Shown here: one piece after another, positions 47,824-58,764 of the stretch
Numbering within the stretch: the first letter of the stretch is position 1
Layout of the letters: each line of letters begins with the position of its first letter
Source: Nepenthes gracilis
Taxonomy: Eukaryota > Streptophyta > Magnoliopsida > Caryophyllales > Nepenthaceae
Assembly (NCBI GenBank): GCA_033239525.1
Contig: BSYO01000002.1
Coordinates: 12,186,626 to 12,250,625, forward strand
Direction of reading: 5' to 3'
Length of the DNA: 64,000 bases
The notes under the pieces: generated by a model
Databases searched by the model: none
What the model was told of the DNA's origin: nothing
Seen by the model: only the letters and a program-made list of their open reading frames with translations
Made by a program: the position numbers and the translations under genes

Positions 47824-50121
47824 TTTGAGGCCCCGGATTAAAAAAGTGATAATTGAGAGTAATTAAAATGATGATAATCATTAAGAGGCCAAGCATGTAT
47901 TGAAAAATGATGGTTGAAAGTAAAAAGTTGGAAAAATACCCGAGTTCAACAAACAGCCGAGTGGCACCTACCACGCGCCCGAGGCACTACATGGAGCACA
48001 AAAAACATGTGGCTACCCACTCGCCGCATGCAAGGCGCGCTCGAACGAGCCCCTAGTAGAAACCCCACGCTCGACACGCGCTCGAGCGCAGCCCCGACTT
48101 TTGCCCACGTGCTGACTTTGTTTTTGTTATAAAATGAAGGGGGAAAAAGGAAAGTGAGAGAGAGAAAGCAGAGCATGCACAAAGAAGAGGAAGAAGAGAA
48201 GAGGAGAAAGGCGAAATCACTTGTTCCAATCCACTCCCGGTAAAAATAACGGTAGATTGGGCCAAGGCAAGTGTACTTCGGACGTTTTTCATTTTTACCT
48301 TTTCCTTTTGCTTTAAAGTTGATGAAAATGCTCTAAAATCTTGTTGTTACATGTTTAAAGTAAACGAAGCAAGTTTCCCTCGATTGTTCAGTCAGATTTC
48401 GTGTTTACCCACATTTATTGCTAGTTTTGGCTTCAATTTCATGAATAAGCATGTATTTAGTGTTCGATTTTGTTCTGGAAGCTTGTGATGAAACCCTAGC
48501 TCGAAAATATTGGGGATTTTTGGTTAAATTACATGATTTAATGTATGTGTATGGATTTATGGCTTTAATTTTATGAATAAACACATGTTTAGTGTTCGTT
48601 TTGAATCCAAAAGTTTTGGCGAAGCCCTAGTTACGAAAATGAATGGGTTTTAATGATTTTTAACCGTAGCTCCTATTGTATAAAAGTTAATTGGCACTTG
48701 AAATGAAGCCCCGATATAATTTGTTTTTGAAAATCTTGCACGAACTTATACCGATAAATTTCCATGCAATTCTGAAGTAAAACTGAAGGGTATTTAGACC
48801 ATTACCGTACACTCTGAAGTTAACTAAAATTATATTGTGAAACTGTTATTATGAAAGAAGGTTTCAACAAAGAAGTTATTTCTGATACTTTTATTTAGGA
48901 CCCAAGACTGATTACAGTCAGGTTAGGTTCTCCGGCTTGTCTTAGAACTTTATGGTGGTTATCGAGGATAACTCTACCCATGTAGTTATATGAGGTCTGC
49001 CCTTCCTCGGGCCGTTACGGTCAGGAGGAAAGTTCTGTTTCTAGCCAACCTTCGGGTGGCCTTCGGGTGGCACACCGTACTGTTCCCACGAGATGGATAC
49101 TTCTGTTCAGTTTCTGGCCTTAGATTGTGTGAAGTGATCACAATCTATCCTCAATCATTTGCCCCCTCAGCCTGTAGGGTATACTGGTAGGGTATGTTAC
49201 CATTCTGTTATGTCACCGTTCTATTCGTTACCGTTCTGTTATGTACCGCCATTACTATACTGATTTATGTTCCGTATCGATTACAGTACTATTCTGAATA
49301 AAAGTGAAATTTATGATTCTGCTTTCTGAATTATACTGATTACTGATTACCGATTTCTGATTACTAATTTCTAATTTCTGAGTTCAATATCATCAAAGTA
49401 TGCTTTCTCTATTTTCTAGGTTATATTCTATTTAACCGTTCTGTTTCTATATAGATTCATGACTTTTTTATATCACTATTTTACTGCATATATGCATGTA
49501 CCTTGCTGGGCCCCGACTCACTGTTTTATTACTTTTTTCACTCCAGATGAGACAGTAAAGTTAGTCCTCGATGAGAAAGTGTGACTGAAAGAAATTCCTA
49601 AAGACTTTTGAGGACCTGAAGCATTTTGGAGCTATTTTAGGAGAACCAGTTTGATATAAAGACTTGACTGGACATGTGATTTTGTATATGGATCTTATAT
49701 CTATGGATATTCATGCACATGTGGGTTTTGTACAGAATGCATATGATGTATGTGATGGTAAAAAGGAAATCTATACTTCTGTAGGTTAATTGTTTAGCTT
49801 CCGCTCTAAACTTTTGGGTAACTATACAGGTCCTAGACAGCATCTCATTATTGAACTGTTAGTGCAGTTAATGGTTTTATAGATTTATGCTATGGATGGC
49901 ACATGTGATCCTGTGTATGCATGTTGTAAGAAGAATTGTGGAATAATTGATAGTTGTGTGCTTATAATGGTTGATCATATAGGTTGTACTTTTGGGTTTT
50001 CATCCAATTAAAAAGGAGACTCTACCAAAATTTCTGCAAAAGTCTTGCCTTATCTTTTAGTCCACTAATTCTTTTTCTTTCTTGACGAAAGCTTTTGAGG
50101 AAAAAAATCCGTTCCGTTACA
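47824..50121 (+). mobile_element. 3' LTR of the full-length chromovirus
   Basis: A 2,298-bp LTR that starts TTTGAGGCCCC (TG changed to TT), ends CCGTTACA and is followed by CCGTG. The TATA box is at 48128-48134, AAG/GCAAGTGTAC at 48264-48276, the hairpin at 49123-49145 and an intact acceptor-like CACTCCAG/ATGAG at 49539-49551. It has many differences from the 5' LTR, so the insertion is not recent. Confidence 0.9.
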
Positions 50122-50126
50122 CCGTG
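50122..50126. repeat. Target-site duplication CCGTG (right)
   Basis: Matches 38217-38221. Confidence 0.85.
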
Positions 50127-50400
50127 TGCTTGCTGGGAGCTCAAGCGAGGGCCGGCAGAATCCCGGTGCTCGCCGTGCGCTCGATGGGCGCTCGAGTGCC
50201 GATCACGGGCCCAGTCACGTGGCTCTTTTCTCCCGCATTTTAAATGAGAAATAAGGGTTTTGGGGTTTTATTGTCAGCAAACCCACGACAGCAATGAAGG
50301 AGAGAAGAGAGGAAGGAGAGAGAAGAGAAAGAAAAGGGGAAAATCGACCGTCAAGTCTCGAATTGAGTCACGGTAACTGTATCTTACAACTTTTAATCAT
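50122..50400 (+). mobile_element. Continuation of the target LTR (U3 block, leader)
   Basis: The GC-rich CTCGAG block continues from 38221, then CATTTTAAATGAG (TATA-like), a GA-rich leader and CGGTAACTGTATCTTAC, which stands where AGGCAAGTGTACTTC is expected. The right boundary with the next LTR is not clear by eye. Confidence 0.5.
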
Positions 50401-52469
50401 GTATTAACTAATACTTCACAATATAACATGTGCAGATCATCACTCAATGTTCATAATCCTTGCTCTTTCTACTTCATTCTTTATTTCTCCTTGGTCACTA
50501 TTCTTCACATCTCTTTATTCATCGAATAATTTTAGGATACTTATTATAATTTTTGACATGATTGTAGATAATAGCATTCATCAGACTTCAATATTTCATA
50601 ATAACATTGTCCCAATATCATAATTTATTTATTTATCATAAAACATGAGTAATACAATTAAACTAATAATTTATAATACTGACGTAAAATCATGATATTT
50701 ATTTATAATATTATGAAAAGTATGCAATATTTTATACAAATCTCATAAATGGAGAATTATAGAAATAGTAACAGAGATAACAAGAGTTAGATATACTTGC
50801 CTCCCTTCCTTGCTGCTCACGTTTAAGCTTTCATCCCCTTCCCCCTTCTCTTTCCTCTACTGTGCTGCACTACTGCTGTGCTCCTTTCCTCCTACCCCTA
50901 TTTATAGGCGCAGCACTCTTCCATTCTCAAAACTTCTAGATTACTCGGGAGCTTTTCGGCTCTGGAAAGCTCTAGAATTTTCGAGAGATTTTTACCCGTG
51001 CCGATCGTACAGCGTTTCCCATATTTTTACTCATTTCGGTATTTTTTTACCTATCCGATGTTCATCTCAGCCATTTGTCCATCCCACTGTTCATCCCGTC
51101 ATTTTCTTATACCATCCATTCCAGTTATCTCTATCACACTAGCATACCGGTCACTTTCCTTGAAGCATACTGGCCACTTTCTTCCAATTCCACATTGGTA
51201 TTTTACTATAGCTATTTTGGTAATATCGTTCTGTCCCTACATCCATGCCAATTTTGCCAATTCAAACCTGCAAACCATACTGATCATTTCCCCTTTTAAG
51301 TTTACTGGACACTTTGCTTCAAGCTAGCATTAATTCGGCCAAATGTATCATTCCGGCTATTTTACTTCAAATGGAAAAATTCATTACTCCTAAGCAAATT
51401 TTGCATAATGGCTATTTGCATCATTCCATCCTTTTGCATAGACATTCATACCAATAATTTGCTTTATACCAACAAAATGCATCCATCCTATCAATTTTGC
51501 TTTATTCCGGCAAATTGTGCCATTTTGGCATTTGCACCAAATTACCCGATGAAACCATTTCACCCAAATTACTCATTCTGCCCAAAATACCCATTTTGGC
51601 CATGGCAAAATGCACTATTCCGGATATTTTGGACAACCGGCCGTCTTCTATTCAAAATCCATACCGATAATTTCATCTTATTTGTCATTATGCAAACCAG
51701 TCCTTTCATGCTTAATCCCATACCAGTAATTTATCACTTCCTGGCTTTTAATGCAAATCGGTCACTTTTGCCATACTGGGCAAAATGGCACACTTACCAG
51801 TCAACTGTTGACCAGGCATTTTCGTCTTGGCTGCTTTGCATTTTAAATCGATCAACACTTTGACCAGAAAATCTCCTCAATTTGTTTTAGCTGGTCCACG
51901 GCTGCTAAAGTGGCTCATCAATGCTTTTCTTCCTTTGGCGGCTAAAGTAGCCGTTCTCCTCGGCTGTAACAACAACACCCATTTTAGCCAGTCAATGGGT
52001 GTTGACCAGGTGATTTCATCTTTGTTTAATTCATTTTTGGCCAGTCAATGAAGCATTAACTGGATATTTTCCTTTCTTGGTGGCCAGCCATTTTGCTCAT
52101 TTGGAAGCCAATAGATTTTGTACTTTAGCAGGTCAACTCTTTAACTGGGAATTTGGGCCCTTTGGGCAATATGGCATTTTGCTAACCGGTGATTTTGGGC
52201 ATATAACCAGTTACTTAACATTTGGCCGGTCAATGGGCTTGACCAGACAATGTTCCTTACTCACTTTTGCCGGTGAACAATGTGCTGACCGTCTTGCTTT
52301 CTAACTCCATTTTGGCCAATCAACTCAGTGTTGACCAGTTATTTTCTTCCTTCAGCCTGTTGGTTTTCCTCACATTTTTCCCAAATCTACTTATCCCAAT
52401 TATATTAATCTTAATTGTATTTACTTAATTATTGTAAGTTACAATGTCTTAAAAATTAGTCCTTACACA
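50401..52469 (-). mobile_element. Minus-strand LTR with many TTGAC motifs
   Basis: Read leftward it starts TGTGTAAGGACT at 52469. It has a U3 of about 1.5 kb rich in GGTCAA/TTGACC pairs (51790-52345), a TATA-like CCTATAAATAGG at 50898-50909, the GAG/GCAAGTATATC motif at 50783-50795 and an AT-rich U5. The left end is approximate, and no PBS or PPT is next to it. ORFs such as 51408-51863 are chance. Confidence 0.6.
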
Positions 52470-54590
52470 GGTGCTGTTGGGTGCGATGCTAGTTGTGCTG
52501 AGAGGCGACCCAGGCACTGCTGAGCACGACAAGGTCATTGCTAGGGCACAACAAGGGAGCAGCATGGGCACGACAAGGGCATTGATGGGGCATGACAAGG
52601 TCGTTGCTAGGCCGTGACAAGGGAGTGGCATGGGCACGACACCAATGCTACTGGGTGCGACTCCAACACTGATGGGGTGTGACAAGGTTGTTACTAGGGC
52701 ACAAGAAGGACGCTGCAGGGCCTCCACAAGTGAGTCGCATCGGCACGATACCAGTCCTGCTAGGCACAACAAGGGCACTAATGGGATGCAACAAGGGTGC
52801 TACAGGGGCACGTTGCATGCCACAAGTGACACGGGTGCTACTGATTACGACAAGGGACCGGTGTGGGTGCAACATGGGTGCGACAGCGGCACTGTTGGGC
52901 ACAACAAGGGCACTGCTGCGGTGCAACAAGTGAGTGGCATGGGCACTATAGGGTAGCTGCTGGGAGACAAGGGATCAACTAGGGCACATAGAGCTTGATA
53001 AGGGCATCGGTGGGGCACGCAGGGGAGCTGCTGGGTGCAACACAGGTGGTGCTAGGGTGCGACCCAGGCACTTTCGGGCATGACATGGGGGCAACAAGGG
53101 CAATGTTGGGCATGACAAGGGCACTGCTAGAGCACGCCTTGGGTGACAAGGGCATATTGCTTGGGTGCAACACGGATGTTGCAGGGTGTGATAAGGACGC
53201 TGCTGGGTGCGAGAAGGAAGCTACTAGATGGCGCAAGGGCGTGACACGGGTGGTGTTGGATCAACCCGGGCACTACTAGGGATGACACGGGCACCGCAGT
53301 GATGCACTTGGCGTGACAAGGGCACTATTCGGGCTTGCTGGGGAGCTGTTGGCGGCAACAAGGGCGTTCCTCGGCAGCGACCCAGGCACTACTGGACGTG
53401 ACAACGACATTGTTGGGGCACCACATTGGTGCGACACCGGCACTGCTGGGCACAATAAGGGAGCTACGGAGCACAAAAAGTGAAGTGAGCACTGTTGGGA
53501 GCAACAAGGGTTCGAAACGGGCGCAACAATAGCATGCTGGGCGCCACAAGGGAGCTACTGGACGCGACACCAACACGACAAGGGCATTCCGAGGAGCACT
53601 CCTGGGTGCGACAGAGAGTTGCTGGAGCACGACAAGCGACACGGGCGCCATTAGGAGTGACAAGGGACCGGCATGGGCATGACACCAGCACATCTAGGCG
53701 CAACAAGGGAGCTGCTGGGTGCGACACCAGTGCAATAATGGCATCCTGGGGTGCGACACCAGTGTGACACCAGCTCTGCTAGGCAAGACAAGGGAGATGC
53801 TGGAGCACGAAAAGCGATGCGGGCATTGCTAGGCGCAATAAGGGAGCTGCTGGGCACGATACCGGCATGACAAGGGCATTCTTGGGGTGCAACACCAACA
53901 CTACTAGGCGTGAAAAGGGTGTTGCTGGAGCTTGACAAGCAACGCGGGCAACACTGGGAGAGATAAGGGACCGACACAGGCACGACACCATCACTACTGG
54001 GTGCGACAAGGGAGCTGTTGGGAGCGACAAGGGATGGGCACGAGCACGACACCAGTGTTGCTGGGCACGATATGGGAACTGCTGGGCATAACAAGGGCAT
54101 TGCTAGGGTGCAACACCGGCGCAACACCAACACTGCTGGGAGCGACAATGGAGCTAGTGGAGCACAACAAGTGTCGTGGGCATTGCTAGTAGTGACGAGG
54201 GAGCTGCTCGGAGCGACACCGGCATGAAAAGGGCATTCCTGGGGTGTAACACTGGCGTGACACTAGCATTACTGGGTGTGACAAGGGAGCTGCTAAAGCT
54301 TAACAAGCGACATAAGAAACGCTAGGAGCGATAGGGGATCGGCACGAGCACGACACCATCACTACTGGGTGCGACAAGGGCATTCCTGGGGCACGACATA
54401 GGTGCGACACCAGCACAGCTGGGCACAACGAGGGAGCTACTGGAGCATGACAAGCAACACGGGCACTATTGGGCTAAACAACGGCCTTGATCGGGCATCG
54501 GTGGGGCACAACAAGAACATGACATTGCCACTGCTAGGCACACATCACTGCCGTGGCAGTTGCGTGACTTGGTCGGATCAAATTATTATT
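52470..54590 (-). repeat. GC-rich tandem repeats next to the 25S 3' end (probable rDNA spacer)
   Basis: This 2.1-kb array has short units built from GGGCACGACAAGGG, CACTGCTGGG and GCGACACC, combined into longer irregular units; the phrase GGGACCGGCATGGGCA and variants recurs at 53665, 53967 and 54335. It lies on the downstream side of the 25S gene, where plant intergenic spacers carry subrepeats. Many copies show CG changed to CA or TG. Overlapping open frames on both strands come from the repeat and have no protein family resemblance. Confidence 0.65.
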
Positions 54591-54795
54591 GTGGTGAGGC
54601 AGGGACATGCCCTGAAACGTTAGGGATGTGGCGACGGTGCTCCGTTCTGTTTACCTTCGATTATCCTAACTTGAAAAGTAAGCGGTTTTTACAGGAGCAT
54701 CCCGAGGGTAACGCGGAGCGGGGTGGATAGCTATGGTGGCAGCCTTCTGTCCCTGAGCCTCCTTTTTTTTCTCATCGTTGCTCGGTTTGGGGGGA
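54591..54795 (-). other. rDNA intergenic spacer just after 25S
   Basis: Unique sequence between the repeat array and the 25S 3' end, including a run of T/C near 54760-54775. Assigned by position only. Confidence 0.5.
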
Positions 54796-55763
54796 GGGAT
54801 GAATTGGAGCAATATAGGACTGAATCTCAATCGATCGTGGCAGTAAGGACACTCTGCCACTTACAATACCCCGTCGCATATTTAAATCATCTGCAAAAGA
54901 TTCAACCTGCAACTCAGTGGAAATTATACTTCTAGGTGGCCCATGCGGTGCATCTGCCACAAGGGCTTTACCAATGACACGTACCCTTGGGGGCTACGCT
55001 CCTACTGTGGGTTGGCAAAGGAGTGGCGAGCACATGCATCGCTTCTGTCCCGAATTCTAACTTAGAGGTGTTCAGTCATAATCCAATACATGGTAGCTTT
55101 GTGTCGCTGGCTTTTCAACCAAGCACGAAGACTAATTATGCAAATCAACGGTTCCTCTCGTACTAGGTTGAATTACCATTGCGACACTGTCTTCAATATG
55201 GTAAAACTATCCTATCTCACGACGATCTAAACCCATCTCACATTCCCTATTGGTCGGTGAACAATCTAACACTTGGTGAATTTTGCTTCACAATGTTAGG
55301 AAGAGCTGACATCGAAGGATCAAAAAGCCACGTTGCTATGAAAACTTGGTTGCCACAAGCCAGTTATCCCTGTAGTAACTTTTTTGACACCTCTAGCTTC
55401 AAATTCCAATGATCTAAAGGATTGTTGGCCACGCTTTCATGGTTCGTATTCGTACTGAAAATCAGAATCAAAGGAGCTTTTACCCTTCTGTTCCACACAA
55501 GATTTTTGTTCTCATTGAGCTCATCTTAGGACACCTACATTATCTTTTAACAGATGTGCTGCTCCAGCCAAACTCCCCACCTAAAAATGTCCACCACTTG
55601 GACCAGCCTGCTGGGCGAGCCTTCAGTCCAAAAAGAGGGCCCATGCCCCACCTCTAACTCATAAAGGAAGTAAAATAACGTTAAAAGTAGTGGTATTTCA
55701 CTTTTGTCCGAGGGCTCCCACTTTTCCTACACCTCTCAAGTCATTTCACAAAGTTAGACAAGT

Positions 55764-55795
<32 letters not shown>

Positions 55796-58161
55796 ATTCT
55801 GCCAAGCCTGACCCTTGGCTATGGTTTCGCTAGATAGTAGATAGGGACAGTGGGAATCTTGTTAATCCATTCATGCGCAGCACTAATTAGATATTGAGTC
55901 ATTTGGCAACCTTAAGAGTGTAATAGTTACTTCCGCCATTTACCCATGCTTGGCTAAATTTCTTCACTTTGATATTTAGAGAAGTGGGTAGAAATCACAA
56001 TGCGTTAGCATCCTCAGGAACCATTGCAATACTTTGTTTTAATTAAACAGTCAGATTTTTCATGTCCGTACCAGTTCTAAGATGGCACTTTGAAGCCTAG
56101 GGAAGGCCCCTAAGGGAGCTGTTCCAAGTCCGTCCCCCGGCCGGCACACGGTGATCTGCTCTCGCCATGGACACAACTCAAGCAATCCACTAACAGCAGA
56201 TGGGTTCACGACTGGGATCCCCGTGCGCATCCCTCAGAGCCAATCCTTTTCCCAAAGTTACGGATCCATTTTGTCGACTTCCCTAGCCTACATTGTTCCA
56301 TTTACCAAAGGCTGTTCACCTTGGAGACTTGATGCGGTTATGGTACAATTAGGCATGGGGGCACTTACTCCTTCGGATTTTCAAGGGTGGCTGGGGGGCG
56401 CATCGGACACCAAGCAATGTGTGGTGCTCTTCCATCCGCTGGACCCCACTTCCTGCTGAGCTGTTTCCAGGGTGGGTAGGTTGTTAAACAAAAAAGATAA
56501 CTCTTCCCAAGGTCCCCGCCGAAGTCTCAGGACTTCCTGACATTGCCGTCAACCACCCGTCCTAGTTCAGGAATTTTAACCCGATTCCATTTTGAAGCTC
56601 ACGCTGGCGTGTTGTCAAACAGGCTTCCCCCATCTCTTAGGATTGACTAACCCATGTGCAAGTGCCATTCACATGGAACCTTTTCGCTCTTCGGTCTTCA
56701 AAGTTCTCATTTTAATATTTGCTACTACTACCAAGATCTGCACCAACAGCCGCTGCGCCTTGGCTCGCCCCACAGGTTTTGAGGCAACTAGTGCGCCATC
56801 CTACTAATTAGGGCCTTGCACTTGCCCCGATGGCCGGGTGTAGGTCACACGCTTAAGCGCTATCCATTTTCAAGGCTAGTTCATTTGGCAGGCGAGTTGT
56901 TACACACTCTTTAGCGGATTTTGACTCCCATGACCACCGTCCAATTGTCTTAATCGACCAACACTCTTTGTGGGATCTAGCTTAGCGTGCAGCACAGCAC
57001 CGTAACCCGGCTTGCGGTTCATCTAGGATTGCCAGCTCTGCTTACCGAAAATGGCCCACTTGGAGCTACTCAACGAAGCAGCTGCGCCATCCTACCTATT
57101 TAAAGTTTGAGAATAGGTCGAGAGCGTTGTGCCCCTGATACCTCTAATCATTGGCTTTACCCGATAGAACTCACATTCCAACTCTAGCTATCCTGAGGGA
57201 AACTTTGGAGGGATCCAGCTACTAGACAGTTCAATTAGTCTTTCGCCCCTATACCCAAGTCAGATGAATGATTTGCATATCAGTTTCACTTCGGGCCACC
57301 ACTAGAGTTTCCTCTAGCTTCGCCCACTCTGGCATAGTTTACCATCTGTCGGGCCCCGACAGGTATGCTCTCACTCAAACCCTTCTTAGAAAATCAAGGT
57401 CAGTCAATGATGCAACCTACAAGGGGATCCTACCAATCAGCTTCCTTGTGTATTATGGGTTTATTCGCCCATTGACTCGCACACATGTTAGACTCCTTGG
57501 TCCATGTTTCAAGACGGGCCCAATGGGGGCTCGCTGGCCCACGCCTAGAGCGTGTAGGTGACAAGCATGCCATGACATCACACGCTGCCTTCCACAATCG
57601 CTAGGACAATGCTTCCAAGCTTGTCTATGGCTCGAGGTTTAGTAGCCCCCTAAATCCGCATCGGTCCACGCCCTAGTCTATCGGCGAGCTAACTTGTGAC
57701 CGTTTTGCATCCAACCGGGGTGCATCGTGGGCCCCCATCTACTTCTTTCCCGATAATTTCAAGCACTCTTTGACTCTTTTCTCAAAATCTATTTTATCTT
57801 TCCCTCGCGGTACTTGTTCGCTATTGGTCTCTCGCTATTATTTTGCCTAGACATAATTTACCGCCTGCTTGGGGCTGCATTTCTAAACAACCTGACTCAC
57901 CGACAACACCTCATGGTGCAACAGGGTTCGAACACGATGGTGCTCTCACACTCTCTGACACCCCTTTCCAATGGACGTGGGCCCGGTTAGTTGTGAAGGA
58001 TGCTTCTCCAGACTTTAATTCAAATAACAAAACTGCCCGATTCTAAAGCTGAGAACTTCCCAATTCACTCACCATTACTAGGGGAATCCTTGTAACTTTC
58101 TTTTTCTTTGTTTATTGACATCCTCAAACTCAACGGGTTGCCCCGCCTTACCTAGGTTCCT
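54796..58161 (-). rRNA. 25S rRNA, full length but decayed (pseudogene)
   Basis: About 3.37 kb, the expected length of a plant 25S gene, lies on the minus strand. Conserved stretches are clear: the sarcin-ricin loop region (GTTCCTCTCGTACT on the plus strand near 55152), CAACACTTGGTGAAT-like sequence near 55267, CAAACTCCCCACCT near 55568 and the 5' end near 58150. Positions nearly invariant in working genes are changed, for example in the block at 55200-55260, where ACGACGGTCTAAACCCAGC is expected. Most changes are C-to-T or G-to-A. It is unlikely to be a working gene. Confidence 0.93.
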
Positions 58162-58387
58162 TGCGTTGGTGCCATATGGACGATGCTATGGGGTCATACG
58201 AGCTTCACAGGCAACGTGCTGAGTGCGACGTGATGCATCCTTGGCCTTCGCCTGGTCGACCAGCAAACATTGCGGCATAGTCATCGAGCTCCAATTTTAG
58301 GCCAGCCGCACAACAATGCACGAGGCGCCACTCTCTGCCCCAACCTAGCATGACGAGATACAATGGCTTGGTTGGGGGTGACGCTAT
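58162..58387 (-). other. Internal transcribed spacer 2
   Basis: Spacer of about 226 bp between the 25S 5' end and the 5.8S 3' end, a usual ITS2 length for flowering plants. Confidence 0.8.
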
Positions 58388-58549
58388 GCATGATGCCTAG
58401 TTAGACGTGCCCTCAGCGTAGAGCCTTTAGGTGCAACTTAAGTTCAAAGACTCAATGGTTCATGGGATTATGCAACTAACACAAAGTATCGCGTTTTGCT
58501 ACATTCTCCATCGATGCGAGAGCTAAGATATCTGTTGTTGAGAGTCATT
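58388..58549 (-). rRNA. 5.8S rRNA, decayed (pseudogene)
   Basis: About 162 bp, the right length. Minus-strand motifs are recognisable but altered: CGATGGAGAATGTAGC where plants have CGATGAAGAACGTAGC; TTAGTTGCATAATCC where flowering plants have GAATTGCAGAATCC; TTTGAACTTA where TTTGAACGCA is expected. Altered diagnostic motifs are the usual sign of an rDNA pseudogene. Confidence 0.93.
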
Positions 58550-58748
58550 CAGATATGACAGATCACCATCTCACTCACCTGGCATCTAGCAGCAAGGCAA
58601 CACACGCTATGTTACTATTCCTTGGTGCAATTTGCACTAGGATTTGTTCTCGTCCCAAGCCTAACCCGACACTCCCATTGCTGCTCATGCCTGTAGATAG
58701 GCCAATAACAATATGCCCCCACATGTACCCCTGGGGCCAAGAGGCGGT
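58550..58748 (-). other. Internal transcribed spacer 1
   Basis: It contains GCACCAAGGAA on the minus strand near 58615-58627, the core of the conserved plant ITS1 motif (GYGYCAAGGAA). Its length of about 200 bp is normal. Confidence 0.8.
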
Positions 58749-58764
58749 CATTGTCCTTCCACAG
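58749..58764 (-). rRNA. 18S rRNA, last bases only
   Basis: CTGTGGAAGGACAATG on the minus strand corresponds to the end of 18S (CTGCGGAAGGATCATTG). The rest of 18S is missing; an LTR begins at 58765. Confidence 0.65.

Noticed and set aside
52449..54623. Overlapping open frames up to 165 codons on both strands
   Set aside because: They lie on the GC-rich tandem array, occur in all frames, and encode low-complexity Cys/Pro/Ser or Gly/Thr/Arg repeats. No protein gene.
54796..58549. A working rDNA unit
   Set aside because: 5.8S diagnostic motifs and normally invariant 25S positions are altered, and 18S is missing except for its last bases.
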